This document shows, piece after piece, positions 5,887-14,466 of a stretch of 64,000 bases of DNA. The notes beneath the pieces are model-generated. The model was given only the letters and a program-made list of their open reading frames with translations. It had not been told where the DNA came from and ran no database searches. The position numbers were made by a program, and so were the translations under genes. This stretch comes from Siansivirga zeaxanthinifaciens CC-SAMT-1 (lineage in GTDB: Bacteria > Bacteroidota > Bacteroidia > Flavobacteriales > Flavobacteriaceae). The stretch spans positions 1,112,001 through 1,176,000 of the forward strand of contig NZ_CP007202.1 of assembly GCF_000941055.1 (NCBI RefSeq), written 5' to 3'. Numbering within the stretch: the stretch's first letter is position 1; each line of letters starts with the position of its first letter.

Positions 5887-8443
5887 GTTTTTTTAATTTC
5901 AACAGTAAAAATAGCGCAAGTAACCCAATTAATAAGCCAATAATTTTATAAAATAAATTGTTTGTTGTTTTTTCTTGCTCGAGGTTTCCGTAATAAGAAA
6001 ATGCGCTCCAATAGTAAGGCGATTTTTTGTTGTTACTTATATTTTCATTTTCTAGATAGTCCAATTTCGACCGATGGTTTGAAATAAAAGCCGATTCATT
6101 TTTACTGAAATAATCGTAAAAAGAGGCCATAATTTGAGACGTTGATAAATCGTTAATTTGCCATAAAGTAAACAATATGTTTTTAGCACCAGCAAATTGA
6201 AAACCTCTGGCTAAACTCATAGCGCCCTCTCCTTTATAGAGTTTTCCTATGCCTGTTTCGCAAGCACTTAAAACCACCAATTGGCTATTTAAGTCTAGGC
6301 TATATAATTCGTTAAGATACAGTGTTTCATCGTAAAACTCAATATGTGCAGGAGTTATAAAATTACCGCTACTGGCATGCGTAGACAAGTGCAAAATATC
6401 GTATTTATTAGCGATTTTAGTAAAATTTAACTTAGTAGCAGCGTCTTTAAAAAGGAGCGTTGCTGGCATTTTATCTTTTATAGCATTGGCTTCATCTATG
6501 GAGAATGTGAGGGGTTGTTGGCTGTTTTCAAACACAGGAAAAACACCTAGCATGTTGTTGCTTTGCGAAGTGTTATTCGAGTTTAAATAAAAAAACGAAC
6601 TCCAATTATAGGCTAGGTTATTATGTTTAACAACAAAAGGCATTTTAGAAAACACCAAGCTGTTTGTAGGTTCTGTTAAAAGGGCATCAAAAGGAACAAA
6701 ATTCAACAGTCCGTCTGGGATTATAATAAGATTTGCTGTTGTTTTTAAATCTTCAAAATGTAATGTATTATATAAACCAAAAGCTTGCTTGGTAAAGGCA
6801 GGTATGTTATTGTTTATTATGCTTGAATTATCGAAAAGATGAATAAAATTTGTAATTAATTTATTGAAATCATCATTCAAAGGCATGTCGTTAATAGTAA
6901 TGTTGTTTTCTGAAATAATAAATTGATACAGCGTATGCTTACCATAAAAATATTCGATTAAGGTAGCGTTATCTTTTTTTAGTTTTTGTTGAAGGTTTTC
7001 AATAGCAATTTCAGATTGAAAACTGGAGGTATATTTTTTATTGTTTTCTTTCTGAATAGCTTTTATTTCAATGGAAATGGCATTTAACTTCTGCGATAAA
7101 GCATTTAATTTTGAAGCTTGCTCCTTGTTTAATTGTGCTTTAATTAAAAGATTTGTTAGGCGTTCTTGTTCATTTAAAAGTTTGTACTCTTTTTTTAATA
7201 AGCTGTCGTTTGGAAATTCTTGTAACCTTATTTTTTTTAACGTAATGTCTTTTAAAACAGAAGCTTTGTTGTTTTCTGCATATTGAAAAGCTTGTATAAT
7301 ATGATTCTGGTTTTTAGTTTTTAGATATTCGTTAAAAAGTAAATCGATGCATTTTTCACTTCTTATGCGGTCTGAAGCTTGGTTTTGTAATTTATTTTCT
7401 TGTGATGTCCATTGGTTTCTAAATAAACTAGACACATAAAAACTTAAATCGAAATATTGTAAGGCTGTGATAGGATTATTTTCGAGAGCCGCCAATAAAT
7501 CGAAAATATCTATAAAGGTGTTTTCTGGGTATAAATCCTGTTTAGAAGGTACGTTTTTAAAATCTACTTTAGGAATTAAAATATGTAATGCCTTCATTAA
7601 ACTTTCTTTTGCACGGGTTTTATTATTAAGTACATAATGAAGTTGCGCTTCTTCTACATAAAATTTCGATAGATTTCTTGGGTCTAAATCTGCTTCATTT
7701 AAATGCACTTTTGCCAAATTAAAAGCTTCTAATGCTGTTTTATAGTCACCATTTTTAAATGCTAAACTGTAATTATTTTTATACGTTATAAAATTTGAAG
7801 CCTTGGTTGTAGCAATTAATGTATTTGCTTTTTCGTAATTTTTTAAAGCAATGAGTCCGTTAGTTTTAAAATTTTCAAGTTGTTTTATTTGGGTTTCTGA
7901 AATGTTAGGAATTTTTAATGCATCGTTAATAATTTTAACCACACTTTCATATTTACCTAGAGTGAAATATAGTTTAGCTCTGTTGATAGCCCCAGATACT
8001 TGATGCTTAGTGTTTTTCTTGGTTTCAGCTAAAAAAATGTATTGGGTAATGGTGTTTTCTGCATTTGTGAAATCGCCGGTTTTAGTATATAAATTACCGA
8101 GTGGTTTTAAGCAGTTTTCGGTAATATCAAAGTCGGATATTTCGTTAATTTTGAATTTAAAAAAGCGTTTAGAGGCGGCTTCGTATGTTGAAATGGCATT
8201 TAAAAAATCGCCTGTTTCATTTAAATAATATGCTTTGTGGCACTGTAAAAAAATAAATGCCAACTGCTCGTCTTTGCTTTTTAATTGATTTTTAAATAAG
8301 CTCTCTTGTTTGTTTAATTGTTGAAGTGTGATTTCGTTTGGATGGGCTATAAATGCTTCGGCAGCAGTATATATGGCTTCTTCTAAATTTTGAGAAAATG
8401 TTATATTTCCTATTAAAAATAAAATGAAGCAAAAACGTTTCAT
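5855..8443 (-). CDS. Exported TPR-CHAT caspase-like protein, membrane anchored
   Basis: This 862-residue protein has a signal peptide (MKRFCFILFLIGNITFSQ), a long tetratricopeptide-repeat region (about 25-420) and a helical linker with coiled-coil character. A C-terminal CHAT domain (about 560-810) follows, then a hydrophobic helix (about 830-850) ending in KLKK. CHAT is a clan CD protease fold related to caspases and separase. Both catalytic residues are present: H689 in LSTHASSG and C728 in LSACETG. The signal peptide plus C-terminal anchor place TPR and CHAT in the periplasm. An upstream ATG at 8503 would overlap the PKD gene and hide the signal peptide, so I chose the ATG at 8443, 29 bp after that gene. 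TPRs probably sense or bind a partner that controls cleavage; target unknown. Confidence 0.88.
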   Translation of the reverse strand: MKRFCFILFLIGNITFSQNLEEAIYTAAEAFIAHPNEITLQQLNKQESLFKNQLKSKDEQLAFIFLQCHKAYYLNETGDFLNAISTYEAASKRFFKFKINEISDFDITENCLKPLGNLYTKTGDFTNAENTITQYIFLAETKKNTKHQVSGAINRAKLYFTLGKYESVVKIINDALKIPNISETQIKQLENFKTNGLIALKNYEKANTLIATTKASNFITYKNNYSLAFKNGDYKTALEAFNLAKVHLNEADLDPRNLSKFYVEEAQLHYVLNNKTRAKESLMKALHILIPKVDFKNVPSKQDLYPENTFIDIFDLLAALENNPITALQYFDLSFYVSSLFRNQWTSQENKLQNQASDRIRSEKCIDLLFNEYLKTKNQNHIIQAFQYAENNKASVLKDITLKKIRLQEFPNDSLLKKEYKLLNEQERLTNLLIKAQLNKEQASKLNALSQKLNAISIEIKAIQKENNKKYTSSFQSEIAIENLQQKLKKDNATLIEYFYGKHTLYQFIISENNITINDMPLNDDFNKLITNFIHLFDNSSIINNNIPAFTKQAFGLYNTLHFEDLKTTANLIIIPDGLLNFVPFDALLTEPTNSLVFSKMPFVVKHNNLAYNWSSFFYLNSNNTSQSNNMLGVFPVFENSQQPLTFSIDEANAIKDKMPATLLFKDAATKLNFTKIANKYDILHLSTHASSGNFITPAHIEFYDETLYLNELYSLDLNSQLVVLSACETGIGKLYKGEGAMSLARGFQFAGAKNILFTLWQINDLSTSQIMASFYDYFSKNESAFISNHRSKLDYLENENISNNKKSPYYWSAFSYYGNLEQEKTTNNLFYKIIGLLIGLLALFLLLKLKKHDRKTATISS

Positions 8444-8472
8444 ATACAATAATGTGTTTGAGATGGCAAGCT

Positions 8473-10425
8473 TTAAAATTTCCAAATGGCATAAAACTGC
8501 CAATACCTAAAATCGTTTTCAAAATTTAGAACATACCGTGCACCTAAACTGGGCCCAATTCTGGCGAAACCAGCTGTGGCCTCAATTAATAAACCCGTTC
8601 TTAGGTTAGAAAAACTATTGGAGCTGGAAGATGCATTTTCAATAGTATTAAAAATTGGTGCATTTGTAGTATCACCTTCAAATTGTTCTATGAAAACCGA
8701 TTGATTTTGCTTTTCGCTTAAAGAGATCGTGTTTTGTAAACCAGCACCCAAACCTATATAATTGTTTACATTGTATCGTATTAATAGAGGGATATCCCAG
8801 TCGATATTTTGATACGAATTATTAGTGGTTGTGCGTTGTAAAAACCGGATGCCTTGAGCACCATCAACAAACGCTTCTTCTGTGTTAGTTTTAGAATCGT
8901 ATTTATGAAAATTATTTAATAATTCTACCTGCCAATACCAACGATACGATTTATAGGGCGAAAGTGTTGCCCCTAAAAAGTAACTTTCAGAATTATTTAA
9001 ATTACTAAATGCATTGTAACCCACTTTAGCTCCAACTGAAATTCCTGGTAAAAAGCGTGTGGTTGAGTAATTGGTTATAATAGGCTCGTTTTTATCGAAA
9101 ATAATTGCGGTTCTACTTTTTGTTTTTGTTTTATGAAAATCTTTAGCAAACTTAATGTTGTATTTAACAAAGCCTTTGGTTGAATCGTACTCTTTTACAT
9201 TTTTTTGTTCGCTTCCGGGAAGATAGATATTTTTAAAGGTGAAGATGGCTTGCTTGTTTGTAAACGTGGTGTCTAAACAACTGTATGAGACCTCGTATTT
9301 TGGACAAATTTCACATTTTGGATACATATCGGTAACCCTTAAAGTAGACTTGTCTAACATATCTGGAATATCGGTTTCCAATCGAATGGTGCGTGCAGGC
9401 CCTTCGCCGTTATTTTGAAATCTTATTTTAAATTTTAGGGTTTTAAAACGTACAAATCTATAGTTTAAAAACGTACTATTATTAGACATTTTGTTGGGAT
9501 CGTGTGAGGTTACAATTTCCATTTCCATGTCTTTAACTTTATGGTTGTCGTAATTGGCATCGGGAACATAGATGCCACGCACCGAAACAATGGCACTGGT
9601 ATCTTTTAACATTTCAGGAGTCGTTTTCAAACTAAAAAATACATGACGCTCTTCGTTAGGTTTAAGGTTATCAAACTCTAATAAACTCCAATTTTTATAA
9701 TATGCTTTCGATTGCTCGATTGTTAAAGGTAAGTTGGTTTTTTCGGTAGAATCTTGTAAAACAGTTCTGTTAATTATAAATTCATTATTTATGGAAGCTA
9801 AATATTTACCGTCATCGTCTATATTATTAGTGAAAACGATAGCATCGTTTGGGACGTTTTTTTCGTTATGATAGGTTCTAGTTTCTAATATTTCAAAATT
9901 TGCAGCTTTGTATTTTTGTTCATTGTAAAACATATAAAGTTTACCATTTGATATGTAATCTTTCGTGTTTTTGTAGCTCATAACAAGCACCATTTCTTGG
10001 TCTGGAACGGGTTCTCTATTGCGTTTTAATATAAAATCTTCATCCATGTTAGCTTGTTCTACGTATTCGGTTGTAATGCTATTTATAGCTATTTTTTTTG
10101 GTCTGGTAGTTGGCGGTTTACCATTATCGTAGTTGTTGGTTGCCCAAAGTTTTACTTCGTATTCGCCAGTTTTTTTGTAGGTATGTTTTGGGTTGGGCAC
10201 TGTACTATAATTTCCATCTCCAAATTCCCAAAAATGCGTGTAGAATGGTTTTGGAGCCCCTGCAATTTGATTTAGTTTTGGTGTTTCTGGAGTAAAGAAG
10301 GTTTCATTTCCTCGTATATCTTCTTTTATTGTTGCCGTTCGAGAGATGGTGTCGTTTATAATTAATTGTTGTCCGTAAACCTGAAGACAAATAAATATAG
10401 TAAAAGAGCATAGCAACGTTTTCAT
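8473..10425 (-). CDS. Exported PKD-domain protein with C-terminal beta-barrel-like region
   Basis: This 650-residue protein starts with a signal peptide (MKTLLCSFTIFICLQVYGQ). A PKD domain follows at about 60-97, with the typical WEFGDGN and HTYKKTGEY motifs. The middle part (about 120-460) is beta-rich, with a segment like those of exported repeat proteins (LKFKIRFQNNGEGPA, CPKCE-type cysteines near 380). The C-terminal 180 residues alternate aromatic and polar residues and end in WQFYAIWKF, as in outer-membrane barrels. It is probably an outer-membrane protein with a periplasmic or surface adhesive domain. It is the first gene of the PKD-CHAT-retropepsin set and could act as sensor or anchor. 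No family name can be given for the whole protein. Confidence 0.75.
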   Translation of the reverse strand: MKTLLCSFTIFICLQVYGQQLIINDTISRTATIKEDIRGNETFFTPETPKLNQIAGAPKPFYTHFWEFGDGNYSTVPNPKHTYKKTGEYEVKLWATNNYDNGKPPTTRPKKIAINSITTEYVEQANMDEDFILKRNREPVPDQEMVLVMSYKNTKDYISNGKLYMFYNEQKYKAANFEILETRTYHNEKNVPNDAIVFTNNIDDDGKYLASINNEFIINRTVLQDSTEKTNLPLTIEQSKAYYKNWSLLEFDNLKPNEERHVFFSLKTTPEMLKDTSAIVSVRGIYVPDANYDNHKVKDMEMEIVTSHDPNKMSNNSTFLNYRFVRFKTLKFKIRFQNNGEGPARTIRLETDIPDMLDKSTLRVTDMYPKCEICPKYEVSYSCLDTTFTNKQAIFTFKNIYLPGSEQKNVKEYDSTKGFVKYNIKFAKDFHKTKTKSRTAIIFDKNEPIITNYSTTRFLPGISVGAKVGYNAFSNLNNSESYFLGATLSPYKSYRWYWQVELLNNFHKYDSKTNTEEAFVDGAQGIRFLQRTTTNNSYQNIDWDIPLLIRYNVNNYIGLGAGLQNTISLSEKQNQSVFIEQFEGDTTNAPIFNTIENASSSSNSFSNLRTGLLIEATAGFARIGPSLGARYVLNFENDFRYWQFYAIWKF

Positions 10426-10511
10426 TTAAATATGGTTTAGTTGTTGTTAAATATATAAAAAGCTTCAAATTTCTTACATAAAAACTCCAAGAGGTATGGT
10501 TTTAATTTTTT

Positions 10512-10552
10512 TTAATTTTAAAATAAGCCAGAAACGTTAGGCTTCTGGCTTA
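10512..10552 (-). terminator. Terminator after the lipoprotein gene
   Basis: Inverted repeat TAAGCCAGAA (10524-10533) / TTCTGGCTTA (10543-10552) has a 9-nt loop. On the minus strand a T-rich stretch follows. It separates the lipoprotein gene from the downstream PKD-CHAT genes. Confidence 0.75.
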
Positions 10553-10613
10553 AGTGCATAGGTTAAGTTAAGGGCTAACTAACCAAAAAAGTAGGAGTAA
10601 AAAGGGTAAATTA

Positions 10614-11609
10614 TTATGGTAAACCATTAATTATGGTTGTAAGTTGAGATTCTGTAACGACATCTGTTTCGTTTTCTGTAAATGTTATGATGCCGTTTGC
10701 TTCAATGGTTACGGCTTTTATGGCATATTTCCAGTTTCCGTTGGCTTCAGATACAAAAATTACATGACACGCTAACCCAATTGGAATCTGACCGTAATGC
10801 TCGCTAAAGAACCCATTGGTTGCATCGTAGGTATCTAAATTTGCTAAACCTGTATACTCGCCGTCGTAAGAAAGATAAACAGCACAATTTGTATTGTTGT
10901 AGCCTTCTGGGACGTCAACTAAAATGGTGGTTTTGGGACGTTCATCGTTATAAAATCGGTCTACGTTCGACCACCCAAAGGCACCAAGAAAAGCATAATA
11001 TTCATTTCCTTCAGCAAAAACACCTCCTTGATTATTTGTACCATTGCGTTTGTTTTCGGCCCAGGCGAGATTACCATTGTCGTCTATAATGCCATCCCAC
11101 AAGGTCATGGTATTATCTACACCTCCAGTTAAAGCGGCAGGAATCCCTAATTGAATGTCGCAAGAGGTCTCTAAAACACTCCCGTTTTGAGAGGCTTCAA
11201 TAAAAAATTCACCTCCTGAAATTAATAATGCTTGGTCTCCATTAGGTAAAATACCCATCGTTGGCTTATTGGTTGTTAGCATGTTGCCTTTTTCAAATAA
11301 TTCAACAAATTCTAAATCAATTATGCCTGTTACCGCATTACCATTTAAGGTTAAACACGCGGTGTTTATGTAAATGGTTACTCCTTTATTCGATGTTAAA
11401 GTAATATTACCATCTTCTGCATTAAATTGAAAGTATTGAGTAAGCCCTTCTAAGGCCGCATCTTTTATGTTGTTAAAATCTTCGGCAGTAGCAATTTCGC
11501 ATAAACCATCGCAGTCATCGTCTTTTACATCCGATTTGTTGCAACTAACGTTTGTAAATAAAATAGCCATTAATAACAAGGCTCCTGTAATATGTTTTAA
11601 ATTTTTCAT
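10614..11609 (-). CDS. Predicted lipoprotein of unknown function
   Basis: This 331-residue protein begins with a lipoprotein signal peptide; the lipobox FTNVSC puts the lipidated cysteine at C23. An acidic segment with DDDCDGLC follows. The mature part is soluble, beta-rich and aspartate/asparagine-rich, with motifs such as ITLTSNKGVTIYIN and a C-terminal region suggestive of an immunoglobulin-like or jelly-roll fold. I do not recognise the family. It sits between the duplicated-domain exported protein and the PKD gene, with a hairpin on each side, so its expression may be tuned separately. Its first codons and the bases before the ATG closely resemble those of the next gene upstream, 11674-12165. 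Confidence 0.8.
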   Translation of the reverse strand: MKNLKHITGALLLMAILFTNVSCNKSDVKDDDCDGLCEIATAEDFNNIKDAALEGLTQYFQFNAEDGNITLTSNKGVTIYINTACLTLNGNAVTGIIDLEFVELFEKGNMLTTNKPTMGILPNGDQALLISGGEFFIEASQNGSVLETSCDIQLGIPAALTGGVDNTMTLWDGIIDDNGNLAWAENKRNGTNNQGGVFAEGNEYYAFLGAFGWSNVDRFYNDERPKTTILVDVPEGYNNTNCAVYLSYDGEYTGLANLDTYDATNGFFSEHYGQIPIGLACHVIFVSEANGNWKYAIKAVTIEANGIITFTENETDVVTESQLTTIINGLP

Positions 11610-11637
11610 GGTAAAAGTTTTATGTTTAAATTTTAAT

Positions 11638-11665
11638 AACAGGACAACAATTTTGCTGTCCTGTT
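11638..11665 (-). terminator. Intergenic hairpin, terminator or attenuator
   Basis: AACAGGACA (11638-11646) pairs with TGTCCTGTT (11657-11665), followed on the minus strand by an A/T-rich run with only a short T tract. It lies between the 163-residue protein gene and the lipoprotein gene, so it may partly stop transcription there. Confidence 0.55.
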
Positions 11666-11673
11666 GGTTTGTT

Positions 11674-12165
11674 TTATTGTTGAGGTTGACTAATTATTAT
11701 TTTAGAAACAATAGCATCGCCAGAGGCTACTAAATCTATCATTTTGTGAGCGTATGCTTCAGAAGAAGCATAACCTTTTGCGCTTCCAGTAGCTGTTTCT
11801 ACTTCCCAGAAATAATTTCTTTTTGAGTTCGAATTCAAATCATACTTCGTTACAAAATAGCTAGTAATTTCGCTGCCTAAAATAATTTCACCTTTACTAG
11901 ATAAAGCCATCATCTCTCTTGCACTTTCTAATGATAATGATGTTCCCGAGTACATGCCTTTATTGGTCTCAACTTTCCATTCAAAAACTTGTGGAATATT
12001 GTCTCTGGTTAGTGTGTTAACTTCTGTTGTAGGTTTTGTTGGTATTTTAGTGTTGCTGGCATTCATGTTTTGCAAAGACAGTATGAACGCTGCTATTACT
12101 AAAATTGATTTTTTTAAATTGTTTAACTTGTTTGATTTTGCGATTACTTGTTTTAAATTTTTCAT
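11674..12165 (-). CDS. Exported small protein with a duplicated ~40-residue unit
   Basis: This 163-residue protein has a basic N-terminus, a hydrophobic export segment (about 20-36) and a Thr/Pro-rich spacer. Two tandem copies of one unit follow, at residues 61-100 and 118-157. Both carry W-x-V-E-T, then a Gly-x3-Gly spacing, a Ser/Ala helix with Met, and a terminal Gly plus hydrophobic strand. About 13 of 40 positions are identical. The function is unknown and I do not recognise the family. It is the first gene on its side of the divergent region with the ECF sigma gene, and it could be a direct sigma target or part of the envelope sensor. Confidence 0.75.
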   Translation of the reverse strand: MKNLKQVIAKSNKLNNLKKSILVIAAFILSLQNMNASNTKIPTKPTTEVNTLTRDNIPQVFEWKVETNKGMYSGTSLSLESAREMMALSSKGEIILGSEITSYFVTKYDLNSNSKRNYFWEVETATGSAKGYASSEAYAHKMIDLVASGDAIVSKIIISQPQQ

Positions 12166-12211
12166 GATTTCTATGTTTTAAGGTTGTTTAAAAATTAATT
12201 CAGCTCTCTGC

Positions 12212-12264
12212 TGTTACACCCTTATATCAAAACCATTTAAAAATTGTTACCCTTTTATTTCAAA
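12212..12264. promoter_or_regulatory. Pair of 20-bp direct repeats in the divergent promoter region
   Basis: TGTTACACCCTTATATCAAA (12212-12231) and TGTTACCCTTTTATTTCAAA (12245-12264) agree at 16 of 20 positions. They are 33 bp apart, three helical turns. They lie between the exported-protein gene (left) and the ECF sigma gene (right). They could be operators or two ECF-type promoters with GTTAC as the -35 element. Confidence 0.5.
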
Positions 12265-12297
12265 GTTTTTTTACTTTAGTAGCAAATACAAGGGCTA

Positions 12298-12879
12298 ATG
12301 AGTGAAAAAAAAATACACGAAGACCAAAAATATATTGTGGGGTTGGTTAAAAACAACGCATTTATTATAAAAGCTATATATGATAAATTTGTGCCCAAGG
12401 TTATAAATTATATAAAACAGAATCGTGGAGGAGAAGATGATGCAAAAGATGTAATACAAGAAACTTTAATAACAATATATAACCAGGCAACAAAAGATAG
12501 GTTAGAACTCACTTGTCCATTTGATGCTTATTTTTTCTTGTTGTGTAAACGAAAATGGTTAAACGAATTAAAAAAAAGAGTTAATAAAGAGGTAACAATT
12601 AACGATGAGGTTTTATATAAAGATGACGATGCTCCCGAATTAGCATTTGAAACCTATTTATATGGCGAAAAAGAATCGTTATTTACAGAGATGTTTCAAA
12701 AAATTGGTGATGCCTGTAAAGAATTGCTTCAAGCTACTTTTAAAATTAAATCTATGGAAGAAGTAGCAAGTAGTTTAGGTGTAACCTACGCTTACGCCCG
12801 TAAAAAGAAATCATTATGTATAGGGAAATTAACCGAGTTAATTAAAGCATCGCCTAAATTTAACCAACTTAATTCTTAA
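12298..12879 (+). CDS. ECF-type RNA polymerase sigma factor
   Basis: This 193-residue sigma-70 family protein has region 2 (about 24-90, with the core-binding DVIQETLITIYNQ motif) and region 4 (about 135-185). The region 4 HTH is SMEEVASSLGVTYAYARKK. There is no region 1 or 3, as in extracytoplasmic-function sigmas. It should direct RNA polymerase to a small regulon. The next gene starts 6 bp downstream and looks like its membrane anti-sigma partner. The repeats at 12212-12264 lie just upstream and suggest autoregulation. A TACTTTA element at 12272-12278 could be a housekeeping -7 box. The exact ECF group cannot be assigned by eye. Confidence 0.9.
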   Translation: MSEKKIHEDQKYIVGLVKNNAFIIKAIYDKFVPKVINYIKQNRGGEDDAKDVIQETLITIYNQATKDRLELTCPFDAYFFLLCKRKWLNELKKRVNKEVTINDEVLYKDDDAPELAFETYLYGEKESLFTEMFQKIGDACKELLQATFKIKSMEEVASSLGVTYAYARKKKSLCIGKLTELIKASPKFNQLNS

Positions 12880-12884
12880 CCACA

Positions 12885-13631
12885 ATGGAAGATCAAGATT
12901 ATATATTATTCGAAAGTTATCTCAGTAATGAGTTGCCAGCTGATGAAATAGCAACTTTTGAAAAACGACTAAAAACCGATGCTGCGTTTCATTCGGCTTT
13001 CGAACTATACAAAGAGACAGCTTTGTTTTTAGAAAAACATATTGAAAACGAAGTTGCTACCGAGACTTTTAAAAAGAACTTACAGAAAATATCAGATAAA
13101 CATTTTGTTAACCTTAATAACGGACTTAACAAAACAGCAAACAAAAAGCTGTTTAATTTGTTTAAATATGCAGCTGCCGCCAGTATTGTTTTAATGGTTG
13201 GTATTTTTACCATTGGTAATTTAATGAGTCCAGATTACAGCGATTATTCTAATTACGAACCCATAAGTTTAACTGTTCGTGGTGAAAATGATGCGCTTTT
13301 AAAAACAGCAGAAACTTCTTTTAACAATAAAGATTTTGAAAAAGCAGAAAGTGCTTTTAAAAGTATTTTAGTTTTGGATAACAATAACGCCGAGATAAAA
13401 CTTTACAGCGCTATTGCCAATTTGGAACTCAACAACTATAACCTTGCCGAAGAATTATTAGTTAGTTTGCAAAACGGAAATTCGGTTTTTAAAAATAAAG
13501 CGACCTGGTATTTAGCATTAAGCAAGTTAAAACAAGGCGAAGAAGAATATTGCATCGAAATATTAAAAACCATCCCAGAAGATGCCGAAGCATATCAACA
13601 GGCTCAAAAGTTATTGAATAAATTAGATTAG
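12885..13631 (+). CDS. Membrane anti-sigma-like protein with periplasmic TPRs
   Basis: This 248-residue protein has an N-terminal cytoplasmic part (about 1-88) resembling the zinc-less anti-sigma or zf-HC2-like start seen in Bacteroidota (ESYLSNELPADEIATFEKRL). One transmembrane helix follows (about 94-113), then a C-terminal tetratricopeptide region (about 130-248) that would be periplasmic. The gene follows the ECF sigma gene after 5 bp. The layout fits an anti-sigma factor whose sensor is a TPR domain. A direct link to the periplasmic TPR-CHAT protein encoded nearby is attractive but unproven. It could also be a TPR scaffold without anti-sigma activity. Confidence 0.75.
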   Translation: MEDQDYILFESYLSNELPADEIATFEKRLKTDAAFHSAFELYKETALFLEKHIENEVATETFKKNLQKISDKHFVNLNNGLNKTANKKLFNLFKYAAAASIVLMVGIFTIGNLMSPDYSDYSNYEPISLTVRGENDALLKTAETSFNNKDFEKAESAFKSILVLDNNNAEIKLYSAIANLELNNYNLAEELLVSLQNGNSVFKNKATWYLALSKLKQGEEEYCIEILKTIPEDAEAYQQAQKLLNKLD

Positions 13632-13654
13632 TTATTAAAATCATAAATATTATT

Positions 13655-13690
13655 AAAGTCATCATTCTTACTGGTGACTTTTTTATTTTT
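13655..13690 (+). terminator. Terminator of the ECF sigma operon
   Basis: AAAGTCATCA pairs with TGGTGACTTT (10 bp, one G-T) around a 7-nt loop and is followed by a T tract. The tract ends in TATTTTTA (13684-13691), a -7-like element only 4 bp before the tatD ATG. Confidence 0.85.
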
Positions 13691-13695
13691 ACGAC

Positions 13696-14463
13696 ATGAT
13701 TATTACAGATACACACACACATTTATATAGTGAAGCTTTTGATGAGGACAGACACTATATGATAAATCGTGCCATCGCACAAGGCGTAACAAGATTTTTT
13801 ATTCCCGCCATCGATTCAACTTATACAGCTTCCATGTTGCAGTTAGAAAAAGATTTTCCCGAAAATATTTTTTTAACCATGGGCTTACACCCAACACATG
13901 TTAAAGAAAATTATAAAGATGAATTAAAACACATTGAAACCATGTTGGCTTCAAGGCCCTTTTACGGAATAGGCGAAATAGGGATTGATTTGTATTGGGA
14001 TAAAACGACATTACAAATACAGCAAGAAGCTTTTAAACATCAAATAAAATTAGCCAAACAATATAAGTTGCCTATAGTTATTCACTGTCGCGAAGCTTTC
14101 GATGAGGTTTTTGAAGTTTTAGAAAGCGAAAAAAGCGATGATTTGTTCGGGATTTTCCATTGCTTTTCCGGAACTTTTGAGCAAGCTTTAAAAGCGATTT
14201 CATATAATATGAAATTAGGTATTGGAGGAGTTGTTACTTTTAAAAACGGAAAAATCGATCAGTTTTTAAATCAAATAGAATTAAATCATATAGTATTAGA
14301 AACCGATGCACCCTATTTGGCTCCCGTACCATACAGAGGCAAGCGGAATGAAAGTGCATACATTATAAATGTTTTACAAAAATTATCCGATATTTATAAC
14401 ATACCAAAAGAGACCATCGCCGAAATAACCACTAAAAATTCTATTGATATTTTTAAAATATAA
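13696..14463 (+). CDS. tatD: TatD family metal-dependent hydrolase/DNase
   Basis: This 255-residue member of the TatD family is a TIM-barrel metal-dependent phosphohydrolase, typically a 3'-5' exonuclease. Metal ligands are visible: DTHTHLY at 5-11 (H7, H9), GEIGID near 95, IHCRE near 130, FHCFSGT near 155 and ETDAPYL near 205. The length is normal. The asparaginase gene begins 3 bp after its stop, so the two form an operon. A possible -7 element, TATTTTTA, ends 4 bp before the ATG, so the mRNA may be nearly leaderless. Which of the TatD/YcfH/YjjV paralogues it corresponds to cannot be told from this window. Confidence 0.92.
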   Translation: MIITDTHTHLYSEAFDEDRHYMINRAIAQGVTRFFIPAIDSTYTASMLQLEKDFPENIFLTMGLHPTHVKENYKDELKHIETMLASRPFYGIGEIGIDLYWDKTTLQIQQEAFKHQIKLAKQYKLPIVIHCREAFDEVFEVLESEKSDDLFGIFHCFSGTFEQALKAISYNMKLGIGGVVTFKNGKIDQFLNQIELNHIVLETDAPYLAPVPYRGKRNESAYIINVLQKLSDIYNIPKETIAEITTKNSIDIFKI

Positions 14464-14466
14464 TTT

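Noticed and set aside
8444-8503. Upstream in-frame ATG for the CHAT gene
   Set aside because: It would overlap the PKD gene by about 31 bp and put 20 non-signal residues before a clear signal peptide; the ATG at 8443 fits better.
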